Of a stretch of 64,000 bases of DNA, positions 10,689 to 21,374 are shown in pieces. The stretch is from Endothia cerciana (Eukaryota > Ascomycota > Sordariomycetes > Diaporthales > Cryphonectriaceae). A program made the position numbers and the translations under genes. Each line of letters begins with the position of its first letter. The first letter of the stretch is position 1. The stretch covers positions 612,760 through 676,759 of the forward strand of contig JALRMH010000019.1 of assembly GCA_026119935.1 (NCBI GenBank). The letters are read 5' to 3'. The notes below the pieces were generated by a model, which searched no databases, was not told where the DNA came from, and worked only from the letters and a program-made list of their open reading frames with translations.

Positions 10689-12704
10689 ATGGCCCCTAAC
10701 ACTCTCCTGAGAACCGCTGCTCTCTTGGCCCCCCTGACCGTCGCGACGCCGTCCCCCCAGAGCACCGATGCGGACCTCACTATTCTTTATGAACAATGAC
10801 CTTCAAGGCATGTAACATGTGATGGGCGTCCCCACGCGGTGCGGCTTCCGGCTGACCGATCGTGCCAGGCACGAGCAGTCCGTACGTAGACTCGGCAGTG
10901 ATACCGCTCAGCAGCAGCTCGTACCAGGATGCCGTCGCGAGATGTGAGGCCCTGGGCGAGCAGCTGTGGTCTCCGGGCGAATCCACGGCGATCATCCAGT
11001 CCAGCCTGGACTACCTCGTCTACGAAGGCAAGGCGGACAGGGCGCGCAGTTCTGGGTGGCCCCCTCGGGCGGAAACGCGCGCGCGATCAGTGCCTCGGGG
11101 AAGGTATCTGTGGTGCACTCAGGCCTCACCCTCGCTGCCCTCTGCACGCAGTCGGCACCCCTAGCCACCGCATCGGAGACTTCGACATCGTCTGAGTGGC
11201 AGATCTCGGTGCGCTCGAATAGTGAGGATCTCATTGGGTTGGTCCAGAGTCCGAGAGCCCGCGGTATCTTGACGAGACATCTGACATGTGCTCAAGCTTC
11301 CGGGACCGAACATCCTTCCGCTTCTACGGGGTCCGCTATGCGGAGCAGCCGGAGCGGTTCACGTACTCGGGGCCCTACTCAGGGTCCAACAGCACAGTCC
11401 CGGCCACGGCCTTTGGCAGTGAACACGCCCAGGGCTCAGATACCGGGTCAGAAGACTGCTTGTTCCTGAACATCTGGACTCCTTACTTGCCGCGACCGAG
11501 TAGTGTGCACACAGGGACCGACTGACGACCATGGGCTTCCTTGCTCTGAACGATGGGGTCACCCAGGGCAGCTACGGCATAGCTGATCAGGTCGCAGCAC
11601 TGGACTGGGCCATTGCCCACATCGCTGACTTCGGGGGAGGTGCTGATCGGATCACCATCTTCGGCCAGTCTGCCGGTGCTGGATCTGTCCGCGCGATGAT
11701 GGCATCCCCAAAGGCCCACGGCAAATTTGCAGCGGCGATCCCGCAGAGCAACCTCGGCGGTCTCAATTATGGCACCACATACTCGGAGTACTACACCACT
11801 CGAGGAGGAGATGGCAGTGGCCGGTGATGCGATCCTGGCCGAGGCCAACTGCACGAATGCGACGTCTCAAGTCGACTGCCTGCGCCAGCTCCCCACGTTT
11901 ACCCTCCTCAACCTGGCCACGACGACAGAATACATCGTTCAGGACGGATCATACATCACCTCTGACCACCTCCAGCTCGCCGGACCCGCGGCTCCCTACA
12001 AGCTGCTGATGGGCACCATGCGCGAGGACGGTGCAGCACTGATCGCCTACCCCGACACGGCCAACGAGACTGCCTACCTTGCGAACATAGGCTGGGCGGA
12101 GCCACCGGCGAACCTCTTCCCGGTCCCCGACAGCAGCACGAACCAGACACTCGACCTGTTCAACACGACGGCACGGTACGCCGCCGACGGCATGTTCCGC
12201 TGCACCGACGAGGCTGCCGTCTACTCCGGCCTCGAGAGCGGGCTCTGGGGCGAGGTCTACTACTACGAGATGGAGCGCTCGTATCAGCTGTACAGCTGGC
12301 CAGACTACGACCTATGCCAGCCGCCCATCACCGCCGGATACCCCTACGGGGACCCCAGCGCGCCCTACCTCAGGTGCCACTCGGAGGACCTGTACGAGGT
12401 CTTCGGGAACATCGCCTTTCAGGGGCTGCCGTTCCGCGACGGTTACGACCTGCCGTTCGAGCAGATGGTGGTCGACACGTGGTCCGCGTTCGCGAGGACG
12501 CACGACCCTAATCCCGACGCGGGCTTCCTAAGAGCCAGGGGGTATACCAACGCGACCAGGATCCTGCAGTCGAGGGGGGGATGGAATCCAGCCACGAAGG
12601 GGAACATGGTACTGCGGGCGTTAGCGTGGCCGCCGTATCAGGGCACCTTCAGAGAGCAGCCACAGTGCAGCGGTATTGGACTGCCTCTGACGTACTACCA
12701 GTGA
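10689..12704 (+). pseudogene. Type-B carboxylesterase/lipase (secreted), disrupted
   Basis: The pieces are collinear with a secreted fungal type-B carboxylesterase but lie in several frames. The start (MAPNTLLRTAALLAPLTVAT) is a signal peptide. The reading frame breaks near 10788, just before a stop. Family-like pieces continue: LGEQLWSPGESTAIIQSSLDY from 10864; QFWVAPSGGNARAISASGKV from about 11045 in another frame; FRFYGVRYAEQPERFTYSG and GSEDCLFLNIWTPYLP from about 11310; DRITIFGQSAGAGS (nucleophile Ser in GxSxG) from about 11655; then a further shift near 11800 into a C-terminal part of about 290 aa. Between TPYLP (about 11490) and MGFLALND (11531) the segment that should carry the HGGG oxyanion hole is missing. 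At least four frame changes plus this deletion make function very unlikely. The C-terminal half is still open, so decay may be recent. Confidence 0.85.
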
Positions 12705-13501
12705 GTTGATAGTAAATGAGAACAGCTAGAAAGCCTCGCAATCCACCCTGAGATGGCTGTGCGCTCGTGATGCCCCACTGGAAAGGCTAGCATAAGAACA
12801 GTCGACGGCGACGTTGCCGTGTGTCCACCATTTCACCACGACCCACAGTCAGCCACGGGTCCCCAGGGATGGATGATGTGTCCAGAAGCCCGTGCAGGGA
12901 CACGTCGAGGACTAGCATGGACCCTCGTTGAACTCACGGATCATATTGGACTTGGCTTTGTTCAGCGTAGCCGCACGGTGATGGAATACCTTGGCAAAGG
13001 GTATGAAACCATCACGAGACCCCAAGAGCCAGAAACAGCTCGCAGTCGGGCAGATGCAGGGAAAGAGCAGATTTTTGGTGGAGACAGGCACTCTAATTTT
13101 TCATGGGGTTTTTTATGGGTTTTCCCTTTGCTACGGCCTTGTGGGTTACATTTCTTCAGTAGGCATTGAGACGCTTCTGTCATCGTCCTTCGCTGCGCTG
13201 ATTCCTTGACCGCTTCATCTGCTGAAGGTTGAGTGCGCCCCCCCCCCCCCTCCAAGCCAAGATTCCCTCTTCCCCTGACTAAGCTATAATGACAACTCGT
13301 TTCGCCAGAAGCCACCGGTTGACAATTGAGTGGAGCGATCGCGGACTTCTGTTGTAGACAAAACGGCTGCGCAGCACATCCTCGAACCGTAGCAGGTATA
13401 TATATATATATCAACAACTTCTTGCTACCAAAGTTGTGCTGTTAGTATTGATGCTTTTTGGGAACACTCTTGGACTGAGTCTGGCAAGGGACAAAACTTA
13501 C
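12705..13501. other. Intergenic, with (TA)n tract at 13397-13411
   Basis: Nothing recognisable as a gene. A C run lies near 13239-13250. The TA microsatellite at 13397-13411 sits just downstream (minus-strand sense) of the methyltransferase exon fragment. Confidence 0.5.
13397..13411. repeat. (TA)n microsatellite
   Basis: Short TA repeat on the left of the orphan methyltransferase exon. Confidence 0.9.
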
Positions 13502-13872
13502 TAGGATAGTGGCCATGGCCTTGTCGACAAGATCTTGGGGCAGAGCCCGACTTGTTGATCCAGCCCAGGTGCTCGCCATTGTTGTGTTGAGCAGCACGTC
13601 GAAGGAGTTCCGACCCTTGGCCTGGGCATCCTGGTGGTCTCCCTGGCTGAACAACTGGTCCAACCAGCCCAGGTTGTTTTCATGGCTGTATTGTGCCACA
13701 CTAGAAGGAGCCACGAGAATAGTGGCGCCGACCACAGTAGTGGTCATGGCATTGCCAGCCAGATCCTGAAGTTGAGCTTGCGTTTCCGTGCTCATGTCTA
13801 GGTCTTCGATTGGCAGGCCTTGCAGCTTCAAGGCCTCCGAGCCAGTGATGGGCCTGGCCCCCAATGTCAGTA
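13502..13872 (-). pseudogene. Orphan exon: C-terminal motifs IX-X of a C5-methyltransferase
   Basis: This 371-nt exon is open throughout and bounded by good splice signals. On the minus strand, TTACTAATCATGTTCCAG precedes it and GTAAGTTTTG follows it, with TACTAAC plus CAG downstream. It encodes LGARPITGSEALKLQGLP, then LQDLAGNAMTTTVVGATILV. These match the motif IX (R-x-L/I-T-x-x-E-x-x-x-LQG) and motif X (GNAM/V) region of C5-methyltransferases. No motifs I-VIII can be read in the neighbouring 500 bp. The segment is framed by TA microsatellites at 13397-13411 and 13996-14011. It is most easily read as a duplicated 3' piece of a gene like the one at 1-1517. Whether it is transcribed is unknown. 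Confidence 0.65.
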
Positions 13873-16862
13873 CTGGAACATGATTAGTAAGTCAGCGCAG
13901 CCCTTTTCCCAGGTATCTAGGGAAGGGACGGGAGATCAGGTTTAGTTGAGTAGGAGAGGGATGTATGTCATGTGCAAAGCTGACTTTTATAGAAGTATAT
14001 ATATATATATAAATATACCATAGGTCATTCCCAGTCAGCTGTGGGAAGATCACCACTTTCCAGCTGGGAACAGTTTGTCTGGAGATAAGTTTTAACGGTC
14101 AAAAAAGCCCAGAAGAAGCGTCGTGTTGAAGGGGGGCCAAAATTCAGCTCCCTGCGCCGAAAGGGACGAGATTAAAGAGTACCACCGACGGCAGAATGTG
14201 CCAGCTGCGCACGCTGTTGACCGCCTTTGAGCTTCACATTCTCCTCACCTAGACAATCGCGGCCAAGGATGGTGACAGTATATACAAGCTAAATACCTAT
14301 CGAAACAGCTAGTAGCTTCGAAAAAGAAAAAGGGCATCAGAGCTCGTCACCCAAGCTTGGTCAACCTGTTTATTGAGACCCCTTTATACAAAGGAGCCAT
14401 GATCATTTCACTCGCCGCTCACAAGGTAGATGAGGTATCCCCTCCGATAACCTCTGATGAGCTGGCTGATTTTTGAATGCCCTGTGTTTGAGAACCTGCG
14501 GCTAACAGGTTCACCACCCATCAGCATCCCTCTCGGACGCCCGCGGCCCTCTCGGGCCTTGCCTTTCGTCTCTATCCCACCCAAACCCTTGCTAGTTATC
14601 GTCACCTCTCAAACACTGCCATCAAGATCAGTATGATCGGACGGGGAAGATCGCCAGGGTCGCTGTCGTCTATGTCCCCGTGTAGGAAGAGGCAATATGT
14701 TGACTCGGGGCGCAGAACAACGGGGAAGCTCCAATTGGCTGGAAGATCTTTCAGGCACACCTTGACAACATTTTTATATAGTACATCGGCGGATATCCCC
14801 ATGTTCCCGCGGATAGCTTTTCTTTTGATGGTCATAATCAGTGTAGAGCCGAATACGAGCCAGCGCGACTGCCTCGATTTCCTCTACTGTGGCAGGATCG
14901 TCCGAGCAGTAGGTAATTGCTCGCCTGACAGCGTTCTGAGCTTCAACCACTGGCAACGACATTACCAGGCTCGCGGGGTGTGGGATGATGTGACCGTGAA
15001 TTTCTTAGAAAAAGACTACGCGCGTCTCTTACCGACCCGACCTGTATCGTCCCCGCAAGTGGCCGCGATTCATTTCAGGTTCCTGGGTGGCAGCCTTGCT
15101 GCATCATTATTCATCAGGTGTGGGGCTAGCCTAAGCGGTGTAACACGCGATTGGCTGCTTTGTGGCTTCGCAGACGTCCTCCCGGGGACGAGGCTGAAAT
15201 GCTCCGTCTGGTGGTTGTCATCACATGTCCTGCTTGATCTGTTATCCGGGCCTGGTAATGCCTCACCATGCAGTATTCATGATGGCAGCGATTATGTGTG
15301 TGTGTGGTTGGGGGGGGGGGGGGTGGGTGGGGAGAGAATCAGACGATATGTACATCGTAGCCTAGACATGTTCGAGTCTCGACGATTCTGGCAGCCAGCC
15401 AGTCCCCCTCTAGCGTACTCCTCAGCTTGTCCGGGGCCGCTGTAAGCTTGGTCAACTGCACGACGTCGAGTTCTGACCTACAGTTTTGGGAATCCAAGAG
15501 TCTGCATTCCAAAAGATCATCGAAGGCGGATAATCAGGTGTTGGAATATGGTCACCACTTGTCCCGAGCTGGTTCGTTGTTATTGGCGGCTTAGTCACCT
15601 ATCTTCTGCTATCATACTCCCAGTTCCACGCAGCGGTGCGGCGGAATATCTGCTACCGAACCATGTAATGGGGATATCCGGTGGAGCAGGCCAAGTCTCT
15701 GGCGGCGGCGAATATGTCCCAGGAGCTCACCAGGTTGTAAACGCTTCGTCAGTGGCTATCATTACCTAGAGACGAGTTTGGCCTAGTCTACTGGTACTTA
15801 TTTACGCGGGTGGTTAATATAGCGGAGAAGGCAGCACCATCATAAGAGCCATCTGATCGTCCACCCAGTCAAGTATATGTAGGACCCCCCAGATTCGATT
15901 TCATATGATTCGTAAATATGCTCACGTACCCCTTAGTGCCACAGTCGATAGCCTGCGCACGGCAGAAACCACACCAGGTACTAAATGATCTCTGGTTGGT
16001 ATGACGCAAGGACTTGACAGGGTTTTCGAATGTACAGGAACAGGAACGAGAGATTACAACCTTGCTCATTGCTGATGTGTGCGATCGCATTTGCAGTCAT
16101 ACGATACCTGCAATGATTACGACACGGAGGCATGTGTAGATCCATCGAGTAAGTCACTATCTAGGTATCAGCACCTCGAGTGTATGATTTGAGAACTCGC
16201 CGGGTGTGATAACACCCAAAGTAGCAGAGGACTGGGCACATATGAGGGAGTGCGGCTGCGTCGGCAAGCACACGCAAAAATTCTCCTTCACCACATAATA
16301 TCAGAAGACCACAAACGTTGGATGATGGTGACATCAGAATTGTTCTACCTTCACCATTATATGCTATAGGTGTATGGACTGACCAGTCTACACCTCGTCA
16401 CGTTGAGATACTCCTTTTATGGATTTTTGTGGTTATTGTATATCCTTGATGATGCCTTCGAGCCAAGTTTACAAGAGGCCAAGAATGCCTGTCTATATGT
16501 CGTTCCAGTCCAAGAAATCATGGCACCCTCAAAGGGGTATGAGGTACCGCGATAAATCCGTTCTGTCTTCCTGTCCTATTATTTTCTCAACCTTTGGAGA
16601 CGTCAGACCCTGCAATAGCAAACATGAAGATAAGATAAACCCCCGCCCCTTCCCCCTGTGTGCGTCAACCAAGTCCCCCCCACCCGCGCCACTATGTCGA
16701 AATGAAAGAAGGAGGTAAAGAAAAGACAGACGAAGCAAACAAATTCAAGCAGCATGATCAGGGGAAAACCGGCAGGACCGGAGGTTCCTTCCCAACAGGT
16801 CGACGAGAGGACCCAATGACCCGGATACGACCGGCCTCCGCCCTCGTCACCCAACAAACGCG
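13873..16862. other. Gene-poor 3-kb region
   Basis: No gene is recognised. Two overlapping minus-strand frames (14774-14962, 62 codons; 14602-14835, 77 codons) look mildly protein-like but have no recognisable family and no clear joining intron. TA repeats lie at 13996-14011 and a G run near 15309-15321. The 16.4-16.86 kb part is probably the 3' flank of the next minus-strand gene. Confidence 0.4.
13996..14011. repeat. (TA)n microsatellite
   Basis: Short TA repeat on the right of the orphan methyltransferase exon, continuing into AAATATACC. Confidence 0.9.
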
Positions 16863-17394
16863 TCAGCGCCGGGGCGGATCTTTCACAGATGGGCCGTTGA
16901 GGGGGCGGCGGGAGACGTGGATCTTCTTGATGCGGCCCGACAGGGGCGACCTGGTGACAGACTTAACGCGCCAGTGCCTGGGCGGCTTGGGAGCGGTAGC
17001 GGCACAGGAAGTGCAGCCGGAGGGACCCACAGAGTCTCTGCCACGGTCTGCCTGAGTGACGGCGGGCTGTTGCACCTGATTTTCTGTGGCCCACGATCAT
17101 TAGCCAACTTGCGATCGACTGCCGGAGGGGAAGTTGTTGTTGTTGGAAACGGGGGGGGGGGGGCCAAGAACAAGCGGCCGACAAAGAGGATTTGGAATTG
17201 GCGTACTCACTGAAGTCTTCGGTACACTCCGGGCAATAGCCTTGGATCTTGGTCACGACCGTGATCCTGGGTTCGCCGCAGCGCATGAGCTGGGTACAGA
17301 GCTGCCCCTTCTCGAAGCAGCTTCTGCTAGGGAGCGTTGCGCCGTGGTAGTTGCAGCCGCAGCCCTGGTGTTGGCGCAATTCGTAGATGCACAT
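16863..17394 (-). CDS. Small Cys-rich conserved-looking protein, 134 aa
   Basis: Exons are 17211-17394 and 16863-17083. The donor is GTGAGT and the acceptor CCACAG; the phase-1 join gives DFKNQVQQP. Exon 1 (residues 1-61) is compact and Cys/His-rich: MCIYELRQHQGCGCNYHG, SCFEKGQLC, LMRCG, and IQGYCPECTEDF. It has eight Cys in pairs (CGC, CPEC), suggesting zinc binding rather than secretion; there is no signal peptide. The C-terminal half is basic and probably disordered (RIKKIHVSRRP). I do not recognise a named family. Function is unknown. The intron contains a 13-nt sense-strand C run (17151-17163 on the plus strand as G). Confidence 0.7.
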
Positions 17395-18122
17395 CGTGGC
17401 TAGTCGATGACAATATACAGAATGGAGAAATGAGTTAGGTATGTGTATGAGAGAGGAGAGGTGGATATAGTTACTGCGGGCCGTAATGGACTCCCCAGGG
17501 CGATGGGCTGGGTGTGTTGTTTGTTTGAGCCTTGTTTGATGGTGGCCCCGTTGAGTGTTGTGGTGTAGGAGAGGGTGGTCTCGACTTGCGGTGGTTTGAT
17601 ACCAGCTTCACTTATCGACGTGGGTATGAGCGTGTAAAAGTTGGGAGGAGGACACACGAATAAAGTCAAACTCCTGGCAGCTCTCAGGTCTATCGAGACC
17701 TTGACATATGGGCCGCGGCATAATTATTTTCAACTCTTCGTGCGCTAGGTACCGACCGCGTGGAAAACTGGCAGCCATCCAGTCTCCCATTATAGTCCAA
17801 TATCAGATGCGCTAGGCCATTTGGTGCGGATGAAGTTCGTGAAATCGCTCACTACGGGCTGTCTGCCTCCAACTTGTAGTACCTGACTAGTCAATCAAAA
17901 CCCGGCACCACCCTGTTGGGTCTCACTCCTGCAGGCGTTGATCGGTTCGTACGTTCCGTGTGAGTTGCCGCGCCCAGGGTGCAGATCAAGTTTCCGATGC
18001 CGATCGGACTGCGGTCGTGGTCTTGGCCCTGGCGATGAGCCATGCTCAAAGATGTCTCGTTGTCGGGAAGCTTGGATCATGTTGACCATGTGGGCTACAT
18101 TCCTCTCACCTATCATCACATG
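17395..18122. other. Upstream region of the Cys-rich gene and 3' flank of NRDE-2
   Basis: About 0.7 kb without a supported gene. Open frames here are short and unlike proteins. Confidence 0.5.
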
Positions 18123-21100
18123 TCACCCACCACGACTCCCTCTCCTTTTCCACTGTTCACCAAAATCCTCCAAATCTACACACATCCTTAACCCCTTTGC
18201 CGCCATCGTGTTCCACACCGCTCGCAACTCACTGCTCTCCATGTCCCGCACAAGCGTCGTGAAGGCCTCCATCGCCAGCTTCTTGGACCACGGACAGGCG
18301 CCAAGAGCCCTGTAGAACACGTCTTTGACCTTCTCGCCGCCCCGGAGCTCCTTCTTGTGCCTCTCACAGAATCGCACATAGCTCAGCCACAGTCCCATAT
18401 TGGACCTACACGCGCCGCTGTCGAGGGCGCGCTCAAAGGCCGTACGGACGGAGTGGACGCTGCCGACGTACATCTCGTGCCGGATGGCGAAGAGCCGCCC
18501 GGTGAGGCAGTCGTGGGTTTTGGTCAGGACGTGTGTGTGTAGGAGCGTGCGGACGGGGTCGTTGATAAGGATACTAGTGTCGGCCCAGGCGAAAAGGGTC
18601 AGGAAGACCGTGTTGGAGGGGAAGAGGGCGATGAAACTCTCCATCTGTTCGCGGAGGTAGCTTGGTTGGAAGGAGCCTCTGATGGCGTGTAGATAGAGGA
18701 GATGCGCTGCGAATTGAAGGTATCGCTCAAGGTGTGCTGAGCCGCCATGGCCTCGAGCGACGGCCTCGGACGTGAAAGCGCGGACACTGGTCATGGCCGT
18801 CTGTATATCTCCTTGCCTAGAAGGGGTGGCTCCCGCCGGGCCGGCGAAGGGACCAGCGTACTCCAGCAATGAGGCAGCCTCGGCGAACAGCGCGGCCTGC
18901 TGGATGCGTCCTGATGAGAGGAGGAATTCGCGGCGAGTCGAGAGCGTTTGCCGTGCCTTCAACAGCTGGCTGTATGTTGCAACGGAATCTGCGCCGCTCA
19001 GCTGGTCACTCCGGGCCGCGGCGATACAATGGGCAAGGGCGGCCTGTAAGTCTCCTCCCTCGAGATCTAGGCAGGCCCATGTGGTCCACAGACGCTCCTT
19101 ATCGGGGATGTCCTGACTTGTGGCAGAGTTCAAAACACTTCTTGCCACGTCTCGATTTCCATTCCGCCATTCTGCCACAGCATAAGCATTATAAAGTGAG
19201 GTATCATTGGGCCGCTTTTTCAAGAGTGCTTTCGCGGCTTTCCTGACAGCAGCTGGTTTCTTGACGTATGCTAGCCCCATACTGTACTCCGCGATGGGCT
19301 CGTAACCAAAATTTGTGGCTAGCTGCATTGTGGCTGCAAGAGCCAAATCAGACTCGGGCGATGGATCAAAATCGAATGATCGAAACCAGTCAGAAACTGG
19401 GAAGATGGTGTCCGCAGATGCTGCGAACCGATGTCCCGGGTCTGCAAACCTTGGCGGCCGCTTTTTTCCGTCCTCAGCATCGCCACGCGGTTCGCAGTTG
19501 ATCCTCTCCAGTTTTTCGCTGTCGTGGTAAAAGAACGGATCATGGCACATGTCGTGGATCCGCTCTCCTGTGTTTTCAGACGCAGCAGGCAACCGGCAGA
19601 ATAGAAGAAAGGCATCCAGAATGGAGGCTCTGACTCTGGGCAGGTCAGCGATGGCCGTCGGAAGGTGGAATAAAAATGGCCTTAGGTCGGCAAACATCAC
19701 CACCCGAAACGGGTCATCGTCTGTACCCTCGTCAAGCGTCCTAGCAGGCAGCGCCGCATTGCGACTTCTCTGCGTCTCCACGGCGGCCCACGCTTTGTAG
19801 ATGTCTCTTGTTTCCGGCGGGCTCGGGGCGACGTCTGTCTTCACCTCTGGTAGATCTGCCATCTCCTCCGCCGCATCGAAATCGCGCCAGCCCTGTGCTC
19901 CTTCCTCGCCGATTCGCGGGACTTCGCTTTCCCAAAAGTCCTGGAACGAGGACATCAGATCTGCGGGGCTTGTGCCGCCTTCTTCCGTGGGATGGGCAAA
20001 TGTAAGCTCCAATATGGCCTGCCATGCGGCGACTGCGAGCTCAGAGTAGCCCGCACTGCGAACGAAAAATGTTGTCCGGAGGAAGACGTAGACCAGCTCC
20101 TCGCAGACGTGTATTAATTCAGGCGAGACATCGCCATGTGAATGGCAAATGTCCTCTAAAGGCTTGCCCTGGGCGGGAACCAGCTCAATAAGAAGGGTGT
20201 CCGAAATCCGTTGCGTAAGAAGCTGTAGCCGCTCGACATGTATCTGCCTAAGCCCACCGTATGTGAAGGTAGTCATGTTGGACAGCTCGTGGTCCAGACG
20301 AGCTTTCCACAACGCAAAGCTGCAATCCTTGAGGTTCGTCTCCGCCCATCGCTTGGCAAGCTCTTTGCTGCTCCAGACCCGCGGACCCTCCCGCATCAGC
20401 CTCAGGAATAACCTCTCCTTGTCCGCCTTGTCCGTGAAATGAGGCAGGGCCTCCTCGAGTAATGAGATCCGCATGCTCGCCAGACCCTTGGCCTCGTCGT
20501 TCGTCATGTCCTGGCGCGCATCCTCATTGAGCCTGAGCAGGTCCCCCTGTATATCAACGAGCTCAAGCCATGCTTCGATATCATCCGGACGGTCCTGGAC
20601 CCGACGTGATAGCTCGCTGGATCTCTGCCTGATGGAATGCGACGAGTCTAGGCCCGCTCCGGCCTCGGAATCTGAAGTATCCGCAGATTCCAGGTCGCTG
20701 TCCACGAAGTCGCGAGGCTTGGCCTCACCCTGAATGGACCGGTAGTTGGGGTCCTCATCTCCCGAGATGGCATAGGCATCTTCTTTGGTATCTTTCGATC
20801 GGCGATGCTCAGAAAGGGGAAGGAAATCAATTTCATGCTCGGATATCTGTGGCTGCTTCTGGCCTGACCCCGGACGCAGTCTGAAAACCCGCGTCTTCAT
20901 TCGAGAAGCCTTGGACAGGAGCGCCCTGTCACGGAAGGCAGACGTGCCCTCCCCAGACCTGTCGCCCAGACTGAACAGCTCCTTGGACCCGTCGTGGATG
21001 AGCCGAAGACGCCCCTGGCCACCTAGCACCCTGCCGGAGCCAGAGCGGCGGTAAGGAGGAACCTTGGAGCGGTCGTTGGATCCATACCTTACGATTAACG

Positions 21101-21374
21101 GGTCTCCCTTCTTGTCGACGATGTAAAGAGGGTCCTCCCGGGCTACCGGGTAAGACGGTCGCATGTCAGGACTGCGAGAGCGCCGGCGGTCATGACGATC
21201 ATGGTGGGAGCGGGGTTTGGAGTGCCTGCTGCGATGGGTGTCAGAGCCAAGACGCTCTTCATCGCGATCGCCCTTTCCGTAGTCCTTTTCAGGCCGGGAA
21301 GGTGAGCCTGGGGGGATCTCGGCTTTCGGTTTGAATGAGGCAAATTTTGGCACGGCTGGCTTCTTACTGTCCAT
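18123..21374 (-). CDS. NRDE-2 family protein (nuclear RNAi/RNA surveillance)
   Basis: Single-exon gene of 1083 aa. ATG 21374 (MDSKKPAVPKFASFKPK) is the first ATG; the frame is open further upstream but only through a GTG. The N-terminus is rich in Arg/Ser/His (RSRHSKPRSHHDRHDRRRSR). It is followed by the family's conserved entry segment (DPLYIVDKKGDPLIVRYG, about residue 85) and RRSGSGRVLG. From about residue 250 to the end it is a helical, HAT/TPR-like repeat array (RVQDRPDDIEAWLELVDIQG; LWTTWACLDLEGGDLQAALA). Family knowledge: NRDE-2/Nrl1 associates with Mtr4-type helicases and spliceosomal factors in nuclear RNA silencing and R-loop control. Length and architecture are normal and I see no damage. 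Confidence 0.9.
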   Translation of the reverse strand: MDSKKPAVPKFASFKPKAEIPPGSPSRPEKDYGKGDRDEERLGSDTHRSRHSKPRSHHDRHDRRRSRSPDMRPSYPVAREDPLYIVDKKGDPLIVRYGSNDRSKVPPYRRSGSGRVLGGQGRLRLIHDGSKELFSLGDRSGEGTSAFRDRALLSKASRMKTRVFRLRPGSGQKQPQISEHEIDFLPLSEHRRSKDTKEDAYAISGDEDPNYRSIQGEAKPRDFVDSDLESADTSDSEAGAGLDSSHSIRQRSSELSRRVQDRPDDIEAWLELVDIQGDLLRLNEDARQDMTNDEAKGLASMRISLLEEALPHFTDKADKERLFLRLMREGPRVWSSKELAKRWAETNLKDCSFALWKARLDHELSNMTTFTYGGLRQIHVERLQLLTQRISDTLLIELVPAQGKPLEDICHSHGDVSPELIHVCEELVYVFLRTTFFVRSAGYSELAVAAWQAILELTFAHPTEEGGTSPADLMSSFQDFWESEVPRIGEEGAQGWRDFDAAEEMADLPEVKTDVAPSPPETRDIYKAWAAVETQRSRNAALPARTLDEGTDDDPFRVVMFADLRPFLFHLPTAIADLPRVRASILDAFLLFCRLPAASENTGERIHDMCHDPFFYHDSEKLERINCEPRGDAEDGKKRPPRFADPGHRFAASADTIFPVSDWFRSFDFDPSPESDLALAATMQLATNFGYEPIAEYSMGLAYVKKPAAVRKAAKALLKKRPNDTSLYNAYAVAEWRNGNRDVARSVLNSATSQDIPDKERLWTTWACLDLEGGDLQAALAHCIAAARSDQLSGADSVATYSQLLKARQTLSTRREFLLSSGRIQQAALFAEAASLLEYAGPFAGPAGATPSRQGDIQTAMTSVRAFTSEAVARGHGGSAHLERYLQFAAHLLYLHAIRGSFQPSYLREQMESFIALFPSNTVFLTLFAWADTSILINDPVRTLLHTHVLTKTHDCLTGRLFAIRHEMYVGSVHSVRTAFERALDSGACRSNMGLWLSYVRFCERHKKELRGGEKVKDVFYRALGACPWSKKLAMEAFTTLVRDMESSELRAVWNTMAAKGLRMCVDLEDFGEQWKRRGSRGG

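Noticed and set aside
12962..13417. 151-codon minus-strand frame as continuation of the orphan methyltransferase exon
   Set aside because: It begins inside a TA repeat, lacks family motifs and includes a long poly-Gly stretch from a homopolymer; no reliable join.
14602..14962. Two overlapping small minus-strand frames
   Set aside because: Slightly protein-like, but no recognisable domain and no splice pair linking them; left as unresolved.
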